NCBI GenBank assembly: GCA_041394885.1 | Contig: JAWKHI010000018.1 | Coordinates: 1-64,000 of the forward strand | Length of the DNA stretch: 64,000 nucleotides | From: DSOI01 sp041394885 | GTDB taxonomy: Bacteria; Acidobacteriota; Terriglobia; Bryobacterales; Bryobacteraceae | Direction of reading: 5' to 3' | Shown here: piece after piece, positions 50,679 through 59,368 of the stretch | Layout of the letters: the number at the start of each line of letters is the position of its first letter | Position numbering within the stretch: the first letter of the stretch is position 1 | The notes under the pieces: generated by a model | Told to the model about the DNA's origin: nothing | The model's input: only the letters and a program-made list of their open reading frames with translations | Database searches by the model: none | Translations under genes and position numbers: made by a program

Positions 50679-53369
50679 ATGGTACTCGGGATTCAATTAA
50701 TCATCTTTCTAAGCCTCGCGGTCGTGCTGGCGATCACCTTCGTTGCGCTCCTCTGCGATTTCTTGAAAGGCAACAACGAACAGTTGCAGCAGCGCAACAT
50801 CGAATTGCGCGTGCGTCAGGACGAAAGGGACCGTCTGGGATTGTCTCAGCCCTTGGCGTGGCTCCAAGGCCTTGCTGCGCTGGCTCGCCAGCCGCAAGCC
50901 GCCGAGGCCTTCGCGTCCTCGTTCGGAACCGATGCGCCGGCGCAACCGGCCCCTCCGCGCCCGCAACCGGCTCCCGCGGCTCGCGCGGCCGAGCCTCCCG
51001 TCCAGGAATCTCCCGCCCCCACCGTAGAGACCGATATCGCCGTCCCGGCCGGCGAATCGGAAGTGCCAGCGTCTATGACCGCGCGCAAGCGGTACGACGA
51101 CATGAAGGCCACCACCCGCGCCACCAGTTGGGCGAGCAAGGAAGAGCTCGAGCAACTGGCCGGCCGCGCCGCGCGTATCCGCGCCCGCCACGAAGCGTCC
51201 CAACAGGAAGCCCCCAAGCCTCCAGCCACACCGGAACCGGTCATCGCGGACCAACCGCCCGTCCAGACTGTACCTGCCGGTGCGCTGCCTTTCCTCGCCA
51301 CCAGTGCGTCCCGTCTGGCTGAGGTCAAGCCGATTCGCGAAACAGCTCCCCCCGCCGCCGCCCCGGAACCGGAACTCGAATCCGAGGAAATCGCCTTCTC
51401 CGAAGAGAGCGAATGGGAGTTCAGCGTCGAGGGCCACGAGGTTCCCGAATCAGCCGCCACCGAACCGCCTTCCTTTGACAGCGTCGACCTTCCGGAACCT
51501 TCCGGCCGCGATCTTCCGGAAATGGATGCGGCCGCTGACCTTGCCCCGGCGATGCAGAGCGAGCCAGCCAAGGAACAAACAGCCGAGGACAACCCGGCTT
51601 GGCGGTTCACTCCGACCGATCCCCCAGACGCTGCTGGTGTAGCGGTCTCCCAGCCCCAATCGGAACCCGAGCCGCTCATCGCGGACCTGGCGCCAGTGCA
51701 GGGAGAAAGCGCCGGACTCGACGGGCAGGAAATCGGGCCAGACCCAATGGTGCAAAGCCCAGTGGTGCAAAGCGAACACGGGCCGAACCAAGAAGCCGGG
51801 CAACCGGCTTCGCTCGACGTTGAGGACCCCCACTTCGCTCCGGCCCTGTTCGAGGAAGAATCCCTCGAGGCGGAAGCGTTCGCGACGGAAGCACTCGAGC
51901 CGGAATCGATTGTCGAAATCGATGAGCCCGCCGATCTCGAACCCGAACCGGTCTCTCAGTCCATCGGAGAAGAATCGGCTCCGGCCCGCTCCTCTTTGCC
52001 CGATCTGGCCACCAGCCAAATTATTGCGCGCGGAACCGTCGACACCGACACGCTCAGCCCGGGTCTCGATTTCCGGAAGCGCCCCGAACCCGCGCGGCCG
52101 GAACAGCCGGAACTCGTCTCATTGATTTCCGATCTCGTCGACACCGAAACCCCAGTCTCCGCCGCGCCACCGGATCGGCACAAACTAGCCGGTACGGAGG
52201 CTTCTCCGGAATCGCGCCGCGACGCGACGGAGGAAGATGGCTCCTTCCAGGACATCGCCTCGGAAATCCTGTCTGCCTATCCCAGCCCGGCGCCCGCGGA
52301 GGCTCCCGCCGCCGGGCAAGCCGGAACGGACCCATCCGCCGCCCCGCCGCCCATCCCTGACTTGGCGGGCGGCGGGGCCCGCGAGATTCCGGATGCCGGC
52401 GAGTTCCATTTTGACCTCGACGAGGAGCTCAATCGCGCCGCCGCCGAAGCTGCCGCCAGGGCCGATCAGGATTCCGGCAGCGAGTGGTCATGGTCGCCCT
52501 CCGAGCCGGACCCCGCCGCCACCGAACCCTCCTTCTTCGAAGCCGCGAATTTCGATCTCTCGTTCGACCGCGAATCCCGCGAGCCGTCCCGGGCGGCTGA
52601 GGGAGAACCCTCGGTCCTTCGCCGCGACGCTGCGCAAGATCAACGCGACGCAGCCAGCAACCAGATGGACGTGGCGGCTCTGTTGGCCTCGGCCGGTTCC
52701 GCCTCCTTCGATCGCGGCAACGTCCCGGTGCCACCGGATTTCGGAGCCTCGCAACAATTCGAATCATCGCCGCAAGGCTGGCTCGATGAGGAAACACAAC
52801 CTGCGGCGAGTTCCCGCGACCCACGCGATCGCCAGGATCTCGAGATGCGCGCGGTCGACATCGGCGAACCCGAACCGCCCGCCGTCCACGTACCCGCCGG
52901 TTTGCACCCGGCCGAGGCGCTCGGGCAGTTGATCGAGTCCCAGCACGAGTTCCGTGGCGTGGCCGTCGCGGTGGGCATCAACGACTACGACAACCTCAAG
53001 GACAAACTCGCCGCTTCGGCCAGCTCCGACTCCCTGGCCGCCCTCAACCGCATGATCGCTTCCATGCTCGGACCGCAGGACTTCGCCGCGCGCTTCACCG
53101 ACGACGAATTCATTCTCCTGTACCCCGGCGAAAGCGGTTCCGCGGCACAGCGCCGTCTGTTCCAGGTTTCCGAAAAGCTCTGGGACTTCCAGCTCCGTTC
53201 CCTCGGCAGCCTCTCGATCATGTTCAGCTGGGGCGGCCTCGAGGTCAACGGCGAGACCTTCGCCGACAGTGTTACCGCCGCGCGCGAGCGCATGTACCAG
53301 ACACGGCGCAGCCGCAAGAACTCCCAGCTCGAACTCGGCATCACCCGGCGCAGAGTCGTCAACGGCTAA
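50679..53369 (+). CDS. Membrane-anchored protein with long acidic disordered region and degenerate GGDEF domain
   Basis: 896-residue protein. One N-terminal helix (~3-24, IQLIIFLSLAVVLAITFVAL) is followed by a short coiled segment, then ~650 residues rich in Glu, Pro, Ala, Ser and Asp, presumably disordered, with many short ExPEP-type repeats. The C-terminal ~150 residues fold like a GGDEF domain: GVAVAVGINDYDNLKDKLAA, LNRMIASMLGPQDFAARFTD, then FTDDEFILLYPGE where GGDEF would be (~806-811), and LSIMFSWGGLEVNGETFADS. The first two glycines are replaced (TDDEF), so cyclase activity is unlikely and a binding or scaffolding role is more probable. A GAGGG ribosome site precedes the ATG. Monocistronic. 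Confidence 0.8.
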   Translation: MVLGIQLIIFLSLAVVLAITFVALLCDFLKGNNEQLQQRNIELRVRQDERDRLGLSQPLAWLQGLAALARQPQAAEAFASSFGTDAPAQPAPPRPQPAPAARAAEPPVQESPAPTVETDIAVPAGESEVPASMTARKRYDDMKATTRATSWASKEELEQLAGRAARIRARHEASQQEAPKPPATPEPVIADQPPVQTVPAGALPFLATSASRLAEVKPIRETAPPAAAPEPELESEEIAFSEESEWEFSVEGHEVPESAATEPPSFDSVDLPEPSGRDLPEMDAAADLAPAMQSEPAKEQTAEDNPAWRFTPTDPPDAAGVAVSQPQSEPEPLIADLAPVQGESAGLDGQEIGPDPMVQSPVVQSEHGPNQEAGQPASLDVEDPHFAPALFEEESLEAEAFATEALEPESIVEIDEPADLEPEPVSQSIGEESAPARSSLPDLATSQIIARGTVDTDTLSPGLDFRKRPEPARPEQPELVSLISDLVDTETPVSAAPPDRHKLAGTEASPESRRDATEEDGSFQDIASEILSAYPSPAPAEAPAAGQAGTDPSAAPPPIPDLAGGGAREIPDAGEFHFDLDEELNRAAAEAAARADQDSGSEWSWSPSEPDPAATEPSFFEAANFDLSFDRESREPSRAAEGEPSVLRRDAAQDQRDAASNQMDVAALLASAGSASFDRGNVPVPPDFGASQQFESSPQGWLDEETQPAASSRDPRDRQDLEMRAVDIGEPEPPAVHVPAGLHPAEALGQLIESQHEFRGVAVAVGINDYDNLKDKLAASASSDSLAALNRMIASMLGPQDFAARFTDDEFILLYPGESGSAAQRRLFQVSEKLWDFQLRSLGSLSIMFSWGGLEVNGETFADSVTAARERMYQTRRSRKNSQLELGITRRRVVNG

Positions 53370-53388
53370 TCGCAGGGTCCCTCCCACG

Positions 53389-53425
53389 CGTTTTTCGGCC
53401 CAGGGGGCGAAAACGCCGAAAAGCG
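53389..53425. terminator. Inverted repeat downstream of the GGDEF-like gene
   Basis: CGTTTTTCGGC (53389-53399) pairs with GCCGAAAAGCG (53415-53425), one G-U pair, and a nested GGCG-AAAA-CGCC hairpin lies between and overlaps. No U-tract follows on the plus strand. Likely a transcription end or a switching structure before the kinase operon. Confidence 0.5.
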
Positions 53426-53524
53426 GGGCGAATCGAGCCCCCGGCGAGGCGCTCCGATGCAACTTTTGCGAACGGTTTTCTGCTGTGGTTCGTCTAACAC
53501 AAGTCACCACGCAGTGAGCCAGCA

Positions 53525-54697
53525 ATGTTGGGGATCACCACTACAGCCAACCGGCCCGTCGACCGGTACCGCACCGCCGGCCTCATCGCCGCTTTCTGGA
53601 CACTCGAGGCTTTGTACTCGGCGGCCCAAGTTGTGTACCGCACCTCATGGTCCGAGAAGCCATGGGCCTGGTCCGAGGCACTGCGTTCCGAGTTTTGTTA
53701 CGCCTGGCTCGGCGCCTGCCTCACTCCCGCCATCCTGTGGCTAGCCCGCCGGTACCCGATTGACCGCCGGCAAGGGCTTGGGCGGGTAGCGATCCATCTC
53801 GGCGCCGCGACAGTTTTTGCCACCGTCATGAAGCTCCAGTGGGATGTTACCAACGGTAAGATCACCCCGTACTGGATCAGTAAAGGCGTATCGCTCGAAC
53901 GGCTGATGCAGTCGGTGGTGCAAGCCTACGACCTCGGCTTCGTCCTCTACTGGGGTATCCTCCTCGCCATCCTCGCCGCCGTCTTCTACGGCCGCTATCA
54001 ACAGTCCCGCCTCGAATCAGCGCAACTGCAAACCGAGCTCGTACAGGCGCAATTGCAGGCGCTTCGGGCGCAGCTCGACCCTCATTTTCTGTTCAACACC
54101 CTCCACGGCGTGTCTGAGCTCGTCCACTCGGACCCGGTGGCCGCCGAGCGCATGATCGCCGGCCTGAGCGAATTATTGCGCCGGTCCCTCGACACCGCCG
54201 CGTTGCCGGCGGTGCCCCTGCGAGAGGAGTTGGCATTCCTCGAGATCTTCCTCGATATCGAGCGAACCCGGTTTGAAGACCGGTTGGACGTTCGCTTCGA
54301 CATCGCGCCGGAGACCGAAGACGCGCTGGTTCCCGGCATGATCCTGCAGCCGCTGGTCGAAAACGCCATCCGGCACGGTATCGGCGGAAGGATCGGCGGC
54401 GGCGCCGTCACGGTCCGGGCCCGGATGTCGGGCGCGCTCACGGAAGCCACCGCAACCGTGGTCCTCACTGTCCTCGACGATGGCGACGGACTCCCGGCGC
54501 GGGCGCCGCGTGAAGGCATCGGGCTCCGATCGGTGCGCGGCCGCCTCGAAAGGCTCCACGGTGCCGAGTCGCGCTTCACGCTGGAAGCCACGCCCCATGG
54601 CACCGAAGCCCGGATCGAGATCCCCTATCGGCAGTCTCCACCCGGCGCCTTCCGTCATCCCGAACCCGAAAGAGTGATCGCCCATGTCTCCGATTAA
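53525..54697 (+). CDS. LytS-like sensor histidine kinase (His_kinase family)
   Basis: 390-residue membrane histidine kinase of the LytS/YehU type. Four N-terminal helices (~18-35, ~55-75, ~85-102, ~132-155) form the sensor; no extracellular ligand domain is seen. The cytoplasmic part has the His_kinase signature LRAQLDPHFLFNTLHGVSEL (phosphoacceptor His187) and a HATPase lobe with GMILQPLVENAIRHGIGG (N box) and VLDDGDGLPARAPREGIGLR (G box). Its last codons overlap the LytTR regulator by 14 bases, so the two form a coupled pair. The signal is unknown. Confidence 0.93.
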   Translation: MLGITTTANRPVDRYRTAGLIAAFWTLEALYSAAQVVYRTSWSEKPWAWSEALRSEFCYAWLGACLTPAILWLARRYPIDRRQGLGRVAIHLGAATVFATVMKLQWDVTNGKITPYWISKGVSLERLMQSVVQAYDLGFVLYWGILLAILAAVFYGRYQQSRLESAQLQTELVQAQLQALRAQLDPHFLFNTLHGVSELVHSDPVAAERMIAGLSELLRRSLDTAALPAVPLREELAFLEIFLDIERTRFEDRLDVRFDIAPETEDALVPGMILQPLVENAIRHGIGGRIGGGAVTVRARMSGALTEATATVVLTVLDDGDGLPARAPREGIGLRSVRGRLERLHGAESRFTLEATPHGTEARIEIPYRQSPPGAFRHPEPERVIAHVSD

Positions 54698-55457
54698 AGC
54701 CTTGATTGCCGACGATGAACGGCTGGCTCGCAACCGGATCCGGCGGCTGCTTTCGCTCGACGCCGACATCGAGATCGCCGGAGAGTGCGAAAGCGGCACG
54801 CAGACCGTGGAGGCCATGCGCGCCCAACAGCCGCACCTTCTTTTCCTCGATATCCAGATGCCGGGGCTCGATGGCTTCGGAGTGCTCGAGGCCGTGGACC
54901 GGGAGAAGTTCCCGGTCGTCGTGTTCGTCACCGCCTACGATGCCTACGCGCTCAAGGCGTTCGAAGTGCACGCTTTCGACTATCTTCTCAAGCCTTTTGA
55001 CCGGAAGCGCTTTCATGAAGTGCTCAAGCGAGCCAAGCAGCAGGTGACTCTCATCCGGTCCGGGGAGACCAACAGCCGGCTGCTCGAACTGATCGAGAAT
55101 CTCGATTCCCAGCGGCCCGGCGTGGGGCGCATCGCCATTCGATCGGGCGGGCACGTGGCACTGGTGAAAACCGATTCGATCGACTGGGTGGAAGCCGCCG
55201 ACAACTACGTGTGTCTCCACTGCGGCGCCGAGACGCATATCGTGCGGGAGACGATGAATTCATTCGAGCAGCGGCTGGATCCACACCGCTTCCTCCGCAT
55301 CCATCGCTCCACTATCGTCAACCTCGATCAAGTCAAGGAAATGCTTCCCTGGTTTCGCGGCGACTATCAAGTGATTCTGCACACGGGAGCAAAGCTTACC
55401 CTTTCCAGAAGCTATAGGGATAAATTGCGGGGCGTGTTGCTGAAAACGTCGTTGTGA
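54684..55457 (+). CDS. LytTR-type DNA-binding response regulator
   Basis: 257-residue response regulator paired with the LytS-like kinase. The receiver domain has the acidic pocket ALIADDERLARNRIR, phosphoacceptor Asp56 in LLFLDIQMPGLDGFGVLE, the switch Thr in VFVTAYDAYALKAFEVHAFD and Lys in LLKPFDRKRF. The LytTR domain (~155-257) has RIAIRSGGHVALVKTDSIDW, ADNYVCLHCG, RETMNSFEQRLDPHRFLRIH and the DNA-contacting RSTIVNLDQVKEM. It presumably controls the downstream kinase-sulfite dehydrogenase genes or its own operon, although no direct-repeat LytTR sites were identified. Confidence 0.95.
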   Translation: MSPIKALIADDERLARNRIRRLLSLDADIEIAGECESGTQTVEAMRAQQPHLLFLDIQMPGLDGFGVLEAVDREKFPVVVFVTAYDAYALKAFEVHAFDYLLKPFDRKRFHEVLKRAKQQVTLIRSGETNSRLLELIENLDSQRPGVGRIAIRSGGHVALVKTDSIDWVEAADNYVCLHCGAETHIVRETMNSFEQRLDPHRFLRIHRSTIVNLDQVKEMLPWFRGDYQVILHTGAKLTLSRSYRDKLRGVLLKTSL

Positions 55458-55466
55458 AATCTGTAA

Positions 55467-55472
55467 TATAAT
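55467..55472 (+). promoter_or_regulatory. -10-like TATAAT before the PAS sensor kinase
   Basis: TATAAT lies in the 34-base gap between the response regulator and the sensor kinase genes; its predicted start site (about 55479) would give a 13-base leader. No -35 hexamer matches, so an internal, regulator-dependent promoter is possible. Confidence 0.35.
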
Positions 55473-55491
55473 AGGGACTTCGTTTCCAGCA

Positions 55492-57792
55492 ATGAACCCC
55501 GACGGGTCCGTGCCGGGAACCTCCACTCACCCAGGTACGGGACGGCAGCCATACCTGGTTTCACTGGCCGTCCTGCTAGTGTCGTTGGCGGTGACGGCGT
55601 CTTTATGGTGGCAAGCGTTTGACCGTTCGCGGCGGATGGAATCCGCGCGTCTGCAGCAGCGGTTCACCCAGATGGCCGCGCTCCTCGAAGACCGGCTGGA
55701 GCGGGTCTCCGCTCTGCACGGCGCCATGCGTTCGTTCGTGCGCGATGGGCCTCTGCCGTCCGGCGCGTGGCCCCGGTACGCCGCCGCCATCGAATCCAGA
55801 AACATCCCCGGCCTGGACGGATTCGGCGTCATTGACGGCGCGGGAGCCCAGGTCTATTGGTTCTCGTCCGCCGGATCCTCGGGCGGCGGATTCTCGATCG
55901 CCCCGCTGCCCCAGGACCGGTGGCTGGTCAGCACCACTCCGGCCGCGGACCGATGGCGGGTCGCCACCGCCGTTCGGATCGAGGCGTTGATGGCGGGTCT
56001 CGATCCTGGATCTTCCGGATGCCGCCTACACCTTAACTGCGGGCAGGACACGGGAGGCCACGAGCCGGAAGGGAAGGCCGCGAACGGCCTTCCTTCGGGT
56101 CAGTTCGAGCGTTCCTTGCCGGCGCCGGCACAAGGTCAGTTCTGCCGCTTGGCCGCCAGTTTCCCCGGTCCGCCCTCCGCGGAGGGCTCCACGATTCTCG
56201 AAGGCGGTCTCGCCCTCAGCCTGACGCTCGCAATGCTGGTGTTTTGGCTGACCAGGGAACGGGATCTGGCCGCTCGCAGGGCGGTGCTCAACCACGCCGC
56301 TTTGCGAAAGAGTGAGACCGACGCGAGGAACCTGATCAGCATCGCCAATCGGAGCGACAACGGGTTCCTGATCCTCGACGGCGAAGGCCGCGTGCTGTGG
56401 GCCAACGATGTCGTGTGCCGGCGTTCGGGATACACGCGCGCGCAGTTGAGCGGGCGCGACCCGTTCTTCCTCCTGCAGGGCAAAGGCGCCGATATCGCGC
56501 ACGCCGAAGAGGCGCGCCGAAGCGTGCTGGCCGGTCTACCCGTGCGCTTCGAGGCTAAGGCCTTCGATCAAGCCGGCGAGGGATATTGGCTCGAGGTGGA
56601 CCTCCAGCCGATCCCCGCCGGGGCAGCCCGGCTTGAATGCGTGCTCGGCATCTCGCGTCCGCTGCGGGCAGACCGCGAAATGCGCGACGCCGCGCTTCGC
56701 ACCCGCCGGGCCATCGAGAGCGTCAGCGAGGGCATCGCGATCTGGGACCGTCAAGGGCGATACGTCTACCACAATCCGGCCTTTGAGCAGCAGTTCGGCT
56801 ACACGGTGGATGAGTGCCGTTCCCTAGGCGGACCCGAAGCCCTGTTTGTCGACGCGGCTGCCCTCACCGCACTCGGGCACGGCGCCGCCGGCGCCTGCAT
56901 CGAGGCGGCGATGCGGCGGCGCCAAGGCGGCGTGCGCGAGATGCGAATCACCATCAGCACCATCCACAACGAAATGGACGCGCCTATCGGACGCGTGAGT
57001 GTGTTCACCGATATCAGCGATGCCAAGCGCGTGGAGCGCCAGTTGCGCGATGCCCGAGACTCCGCGCTCGCTGCGTCGGCCGCCAAGTCCGCCTTTCTCG
57101 CCAACGTGAGTCATGAGCTTCGAACGCCGCTGAATGGGGTCACGGGAATGGTGAACCTGCTGCTCACCACAGAGTTGGACGCCGAGCAGCGCGAATACGC
57201 CCGCCTGGCGCACCTGTCGGGTACCCTGCTGCTGCGCGTGATCAACGATATCCTCGACTTGTCGAAGCTCGAAGCGGGCCGGCTTCAGCTCGAGTGCGTC
57301 CCCTTCGACGCCCGGCTGTTGCTCGAGGAGTGCGGGGCCGTGGAGGCGGTGACGGCGAGACACAAAGGCCTCGTTTTCGATGTTCGCGTCGACGCCGGCC
57401 TCACCGCGATGCGAAAAGGCGACCCCACGCGCGTGCGGCAGGTAGTCGCGAATCTGCTCTCCAACGCGATCAAGTTCACCGAGCGCGGCTGCGTACGTCT
57501 GGATGCCCGCGAGCATGCAGGCCTCCTGCGCATCGAAGTGGCCGACTCCGGAATCGGAATCCCCGCCGGGGCGATCGAGACGATCTTCGAGCCATTCACG
57601 CAAGCCGACTCGACCACCACGCGCCGGTTCGGAGGCACCGGTCTTGGACTCGCCATCTGCAAACAATTGGTTGGAATGATGAACGGGACCATCGGCGTAT
57701 CGAGCCAGCCAGGGATGGGGTCCACCTTCACCGTGGACTTGCCGCTCGAGGCAGTGGAACAGGAAAAAGGATCCCTGCAACTGGTAAGCTGA
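55492..57792 (+). CDS. PAS-domain sensor histidine kinase with CHASE-like input region
   Basis: 766-residue membrane kinase. Helix 1 (~22-40), a CHASE-like periplasmic segment of only ~210 residues (FTQMAALLEDRLERVSALHG, IESRNIPGLDGFGVID), and helix 2 (~240-258) form the sensor; the CHASE part is shorter than usual and may be truncated. Two PAS domains follow (~285-395, ~405-525), then HisKA with SAFLANVSHELRTPLNGVTG (His541) and HATPase with LLSNAIKFTERG and GGTGLGLAICKQLVGMM. No receiver domain is fused, so it would use a separate regulator such as the LytTR protein 34 bases upstream. The Mo-enzyme gene starts 7 bases downstream, an unusual coupling of sensor to enzyme. Confidence 0.9.
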   Translation: MNPDGSVPGTSTHPGTGRQPYLVSLAVLLVSLAVTASLWWQAFDRSRRMESARLQQRFTQMAALLEDRLERVSALHGAMRSFVRDGPLPSGAWPRYAAAIESRNIPGLDGFGVIDGAGAQVYWFSSAGSSGGGFSIAPLPQDRWLVSTTPAADRWRVATAVRIEALMAGLDPGSSGCRLHLNCGQDTGGHEPEGKAANGLPSGQFERSLPAPAQGQFCRLAASFPGPPSAEGSTILEGGLALSLTLAMLVFWLTRERDLAARRAVLNHAALRKSETDARNLISIANRSDNGFLILDGEGRVLWANDVVCRRSGYTRAQLSGRDPFFLLQGKGADIAHAEEARRSVLAGLPVRFEAKAFDQAGEGYWLEVDLQPIPAGAARLECVLGISRPLRADREMRDAALRTRRAIESVSEGIAIWDRQGRYVYHNPAFEQQFGYTVDECRSLGGPEALFVDAAALTALGHGAAGACIEAAMRRRQGGVREMRITISTIHNEMDAPIGRVSVFTDISDAKRVERQLRDARDSALAASAAKSAFLANVSHELRTPLNGVTGMVNLLLTTELDAEQREYARLAHLSGTLLLRVINDILDLSKLEAGRLQLECVPFDARLLLEECGAVEAVTARHKGLVFDVRVDAGLTAMRKGDPTRVRQVVANLLSNAIKFTERGCVRLDAREHAGLLRIEVADSGIGIPAGAIETIFEPFTQADSTTTRRFGGTGLGLAICKQLVGMMNGTIGVSSQPGMGSTFTVDLPLEAVEQEKGSLQLVS

Positions 57793-57799
57793 TTGAGCA

Positions 57800-58957
57800 A
57801 TGAATGATCGCCAATCGTGGATGTGGACCCGCCGCAAGCTGCTGACCGCGGCCGCCTCGCTCGGCTCCCTTCGCGCCCAGACCGCACCGTCTTTCACCGT
57901 CGCCGGGAAACGCCCGATGATCCTCCACAACGAGTTTCCCGAGGATCTGGAAGCACTGCCCGAATATCTCGATACGTGGATCACTCCCTACGATTCGTTC
58001 TTCGTGCGGCAGCATCTGCCGCGTCCGAAGGTGGACCCAGGAACGTTCCAGTTGCAGCTGAGCGGGATGGTCAACCGTCCGGTTTCGATGTCGATCGCCG
58101 ATCTCCGCAAGCTCCCGCAATACACCGTGCCCGCCACGCTCGAGTGCGCCGGCAACGGGCGCGGCAACGTCCGTCCCCGCGTACCCGGGCTCCAGTGGAC
58201 CAAGGGCGCCATCGGCAACGCGGAATGGCGCGGGCCACGCGTGAAGGATGTTCTCGCCGCCGCTGGAGCCGCCGGGGGAGCCGCTTGGATCAACTGCAAC
58301 GGCGCCGACAACGGCATGATGAAAACGCCGGACTTCATCCGCTCCATCCCCATGCGCAAAGCCCTCCACGAGGCGAGCCTCATCGCGCTCGACATGAACG
58401 GGGCGCCGGCGCCGGAACTGCATGGCGGACCCGCGCGGCTCATCGTGCCCGGTTGGGACGGCGCCAGTTGGGTGAAGTGGGTTTCGAGCATCGAAGTAGC
58501 CGCCGAACCGAACAGCGGCTTCTATATGAATCCCGCCTACCGGCAGCCGAAGACGCCCGTCGCGCCCGGCGCCGGCGCCAAGCCCGAGGACCTGATCGTG
58601 ATCGAGGCGATGGCCGTGAAGGCGTTTTTCGCCCGGCCGGCGCAGGGAGCGAAACTGCCGCGTGGGCCGGTGAAACTCACCGGCGCGGCCTGGGCAGGCG
58701 AAAACCGGGTCACGTCGGTGGAGGTGTCCGCCGATGGCGGGTCCACCTGGAAGCCCGCGTCCCTGTCGCGCCAGAACTTCCCGTTCGCGTGGCGCACCTG
58801 GACTTACGATTGGACGCCGCCGCGCACGGGCTACTTCACACTGTGCTGCCGCGCTTCCGATTCCGCCGGCCGCATGCAGCCGATCGAAGCTCCGTGGAAT
58901 CCGTCCGGATACTTGAACAATTCGATCGAGCGGTTGGGCGTGACGGTGGAGGCCTAA
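57800..58957 (+). CDS. SorA/SoxC-like molybdopterin sulfite oxidase
   Basis: 385-residue Mo-cofactor enzyme of the sulfite oxidase family, predicted to oxidise sulfite (or a sulfoxide-type substrate) in the periplasm. A Tat-type signal (WTRRKLLTAAASLGS, Arg11-Arg12) directs folded export. The Mo domain has FFVRQHLPRPKVDPGTFQL, the Mo-ligating Cys116 in PATLECAGNGRGNVRP, and GGPARLIVPGWDGASWVKWV. The C-terminal dimerisation domain has VTSVEVSADGGSTWKPASL and WTYDWTPPRTGYFTLCCRAS. A c-type cytochrome gene begins 2 bases after its stop, as in sorAB operons. Upstream, 7 bases away, is the sensor kinase. Confidence 0.92.
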   Translation: MNDRQSWMWTRRKLLTAAASLGSLRAQTAPSFTVAGKRPMILHNEFPEDLEALPEYLDTWITPYDSFFVRQHLPRPKVDPGTFQLQLSGMVNRPVSMSIADLRKLPQYTVPATLECAGNGRGNVRPRVPGLQWTKGAIGNAEWRGPRVKDVLAAAGAAGGAAWINCNGADNGMMKTPDFIRSIPMRKALHEASLIALDMNGAPAPELHGGPARLIVPGWDGASWVKWVSSIEVAAEPNSGFYMNPAYRQPKTPVAPGAGAKPEDLIVIEAMAVKAFFARPAQGAKLPRGPVKLTGAAWAGENRVTSVEVSADGGSTWKPASLSRQNFPFAWRTWTYDWTPPRTGYFTLCCRASDSAGRMQPIEAPWNPSGYLNNSIERLGVTVEA

Positions 58958-58958
58958 G

Positions 58959-59270
58959 ATGACGAGCCTTATATTGAGGTCCGCGATCGCCGGCTTCGTG
59001 CTTGCCACGATCGGACTCGCCGCCGACGCGGCTTCGATCGAGAAGGGCCGGGCAGAAGAAAAACGGTCCTGTCTGGCTTGCCACGGGGCACGCCTGATTC
59101 ACTCGCAGCGCCTTTCCCGCGCCGTGTGGGGACGCGAGTTGGACAAGATGGCCCGATGGGGACCCGCGGCCGCAGACCGCGAGGCCCTGCTCGACTATCT
59201 GGTGGCCAATTACGGGGACGATAAGCCGGTGCCGGAACCACCCCGCTCCGGCGACGGCACAAAGCGCTAA
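58959..59270 (+). CDS. SorB-like cytochrome c subunit
   Basis: 103-residue periplasmic monoheme cytochrome c. A signal peptide (FVLATIGLAADA) precedes the heme site SCLACHGARLIHSQ (C38, C41, His42); Met64 in RELDKMARWG is the likely sixth ligand, spaced as in SorB. The end YLVANYGDDKPVPEP is typical of the small cytochromes that accept electrons from SorA-type sulfite dehydrogenases. It starts 2 bases after the molybdopterin enzyme, and is the last gene of the run that begins at 53525. A hairpin follows at 59309. Confidence 0.9.
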   Translation: MTSLILRSAIAGFVLATIGLAADAASIEKGRAEEKRSCLACHGARLIHSQRLSRAVWGRELDKMARWGPAAADREALLDYLVANYGDDKPVPEPPRSGDGTKR

Positions 59271-59308
59271 TCACGGTTGAGCGGGGAGTTTTCACCGATC
59301 GTAACGAA

Positions 59309-59328
59309 AACGTCAGCTTTCTGACGTT
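59309..59328. terminator. Perfect 8-bp hairpin between SorB-like and propeller genes
   Basis: AACGTCAG-CTTT-CTGACGTT. On the minus strand it would be followed by a T-rich stretch (TTTTCGTT); on the plus strand no U-tract follows. It could end the sulfite dehydrogenase transcript or serve as an operator for the propeller gene 40 bases on. Confidence 0.45.
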
Positions 59329-59368
59329 GTGTCGAAACCTTGGTGTCATACACTCCTTTCTTTCAACC

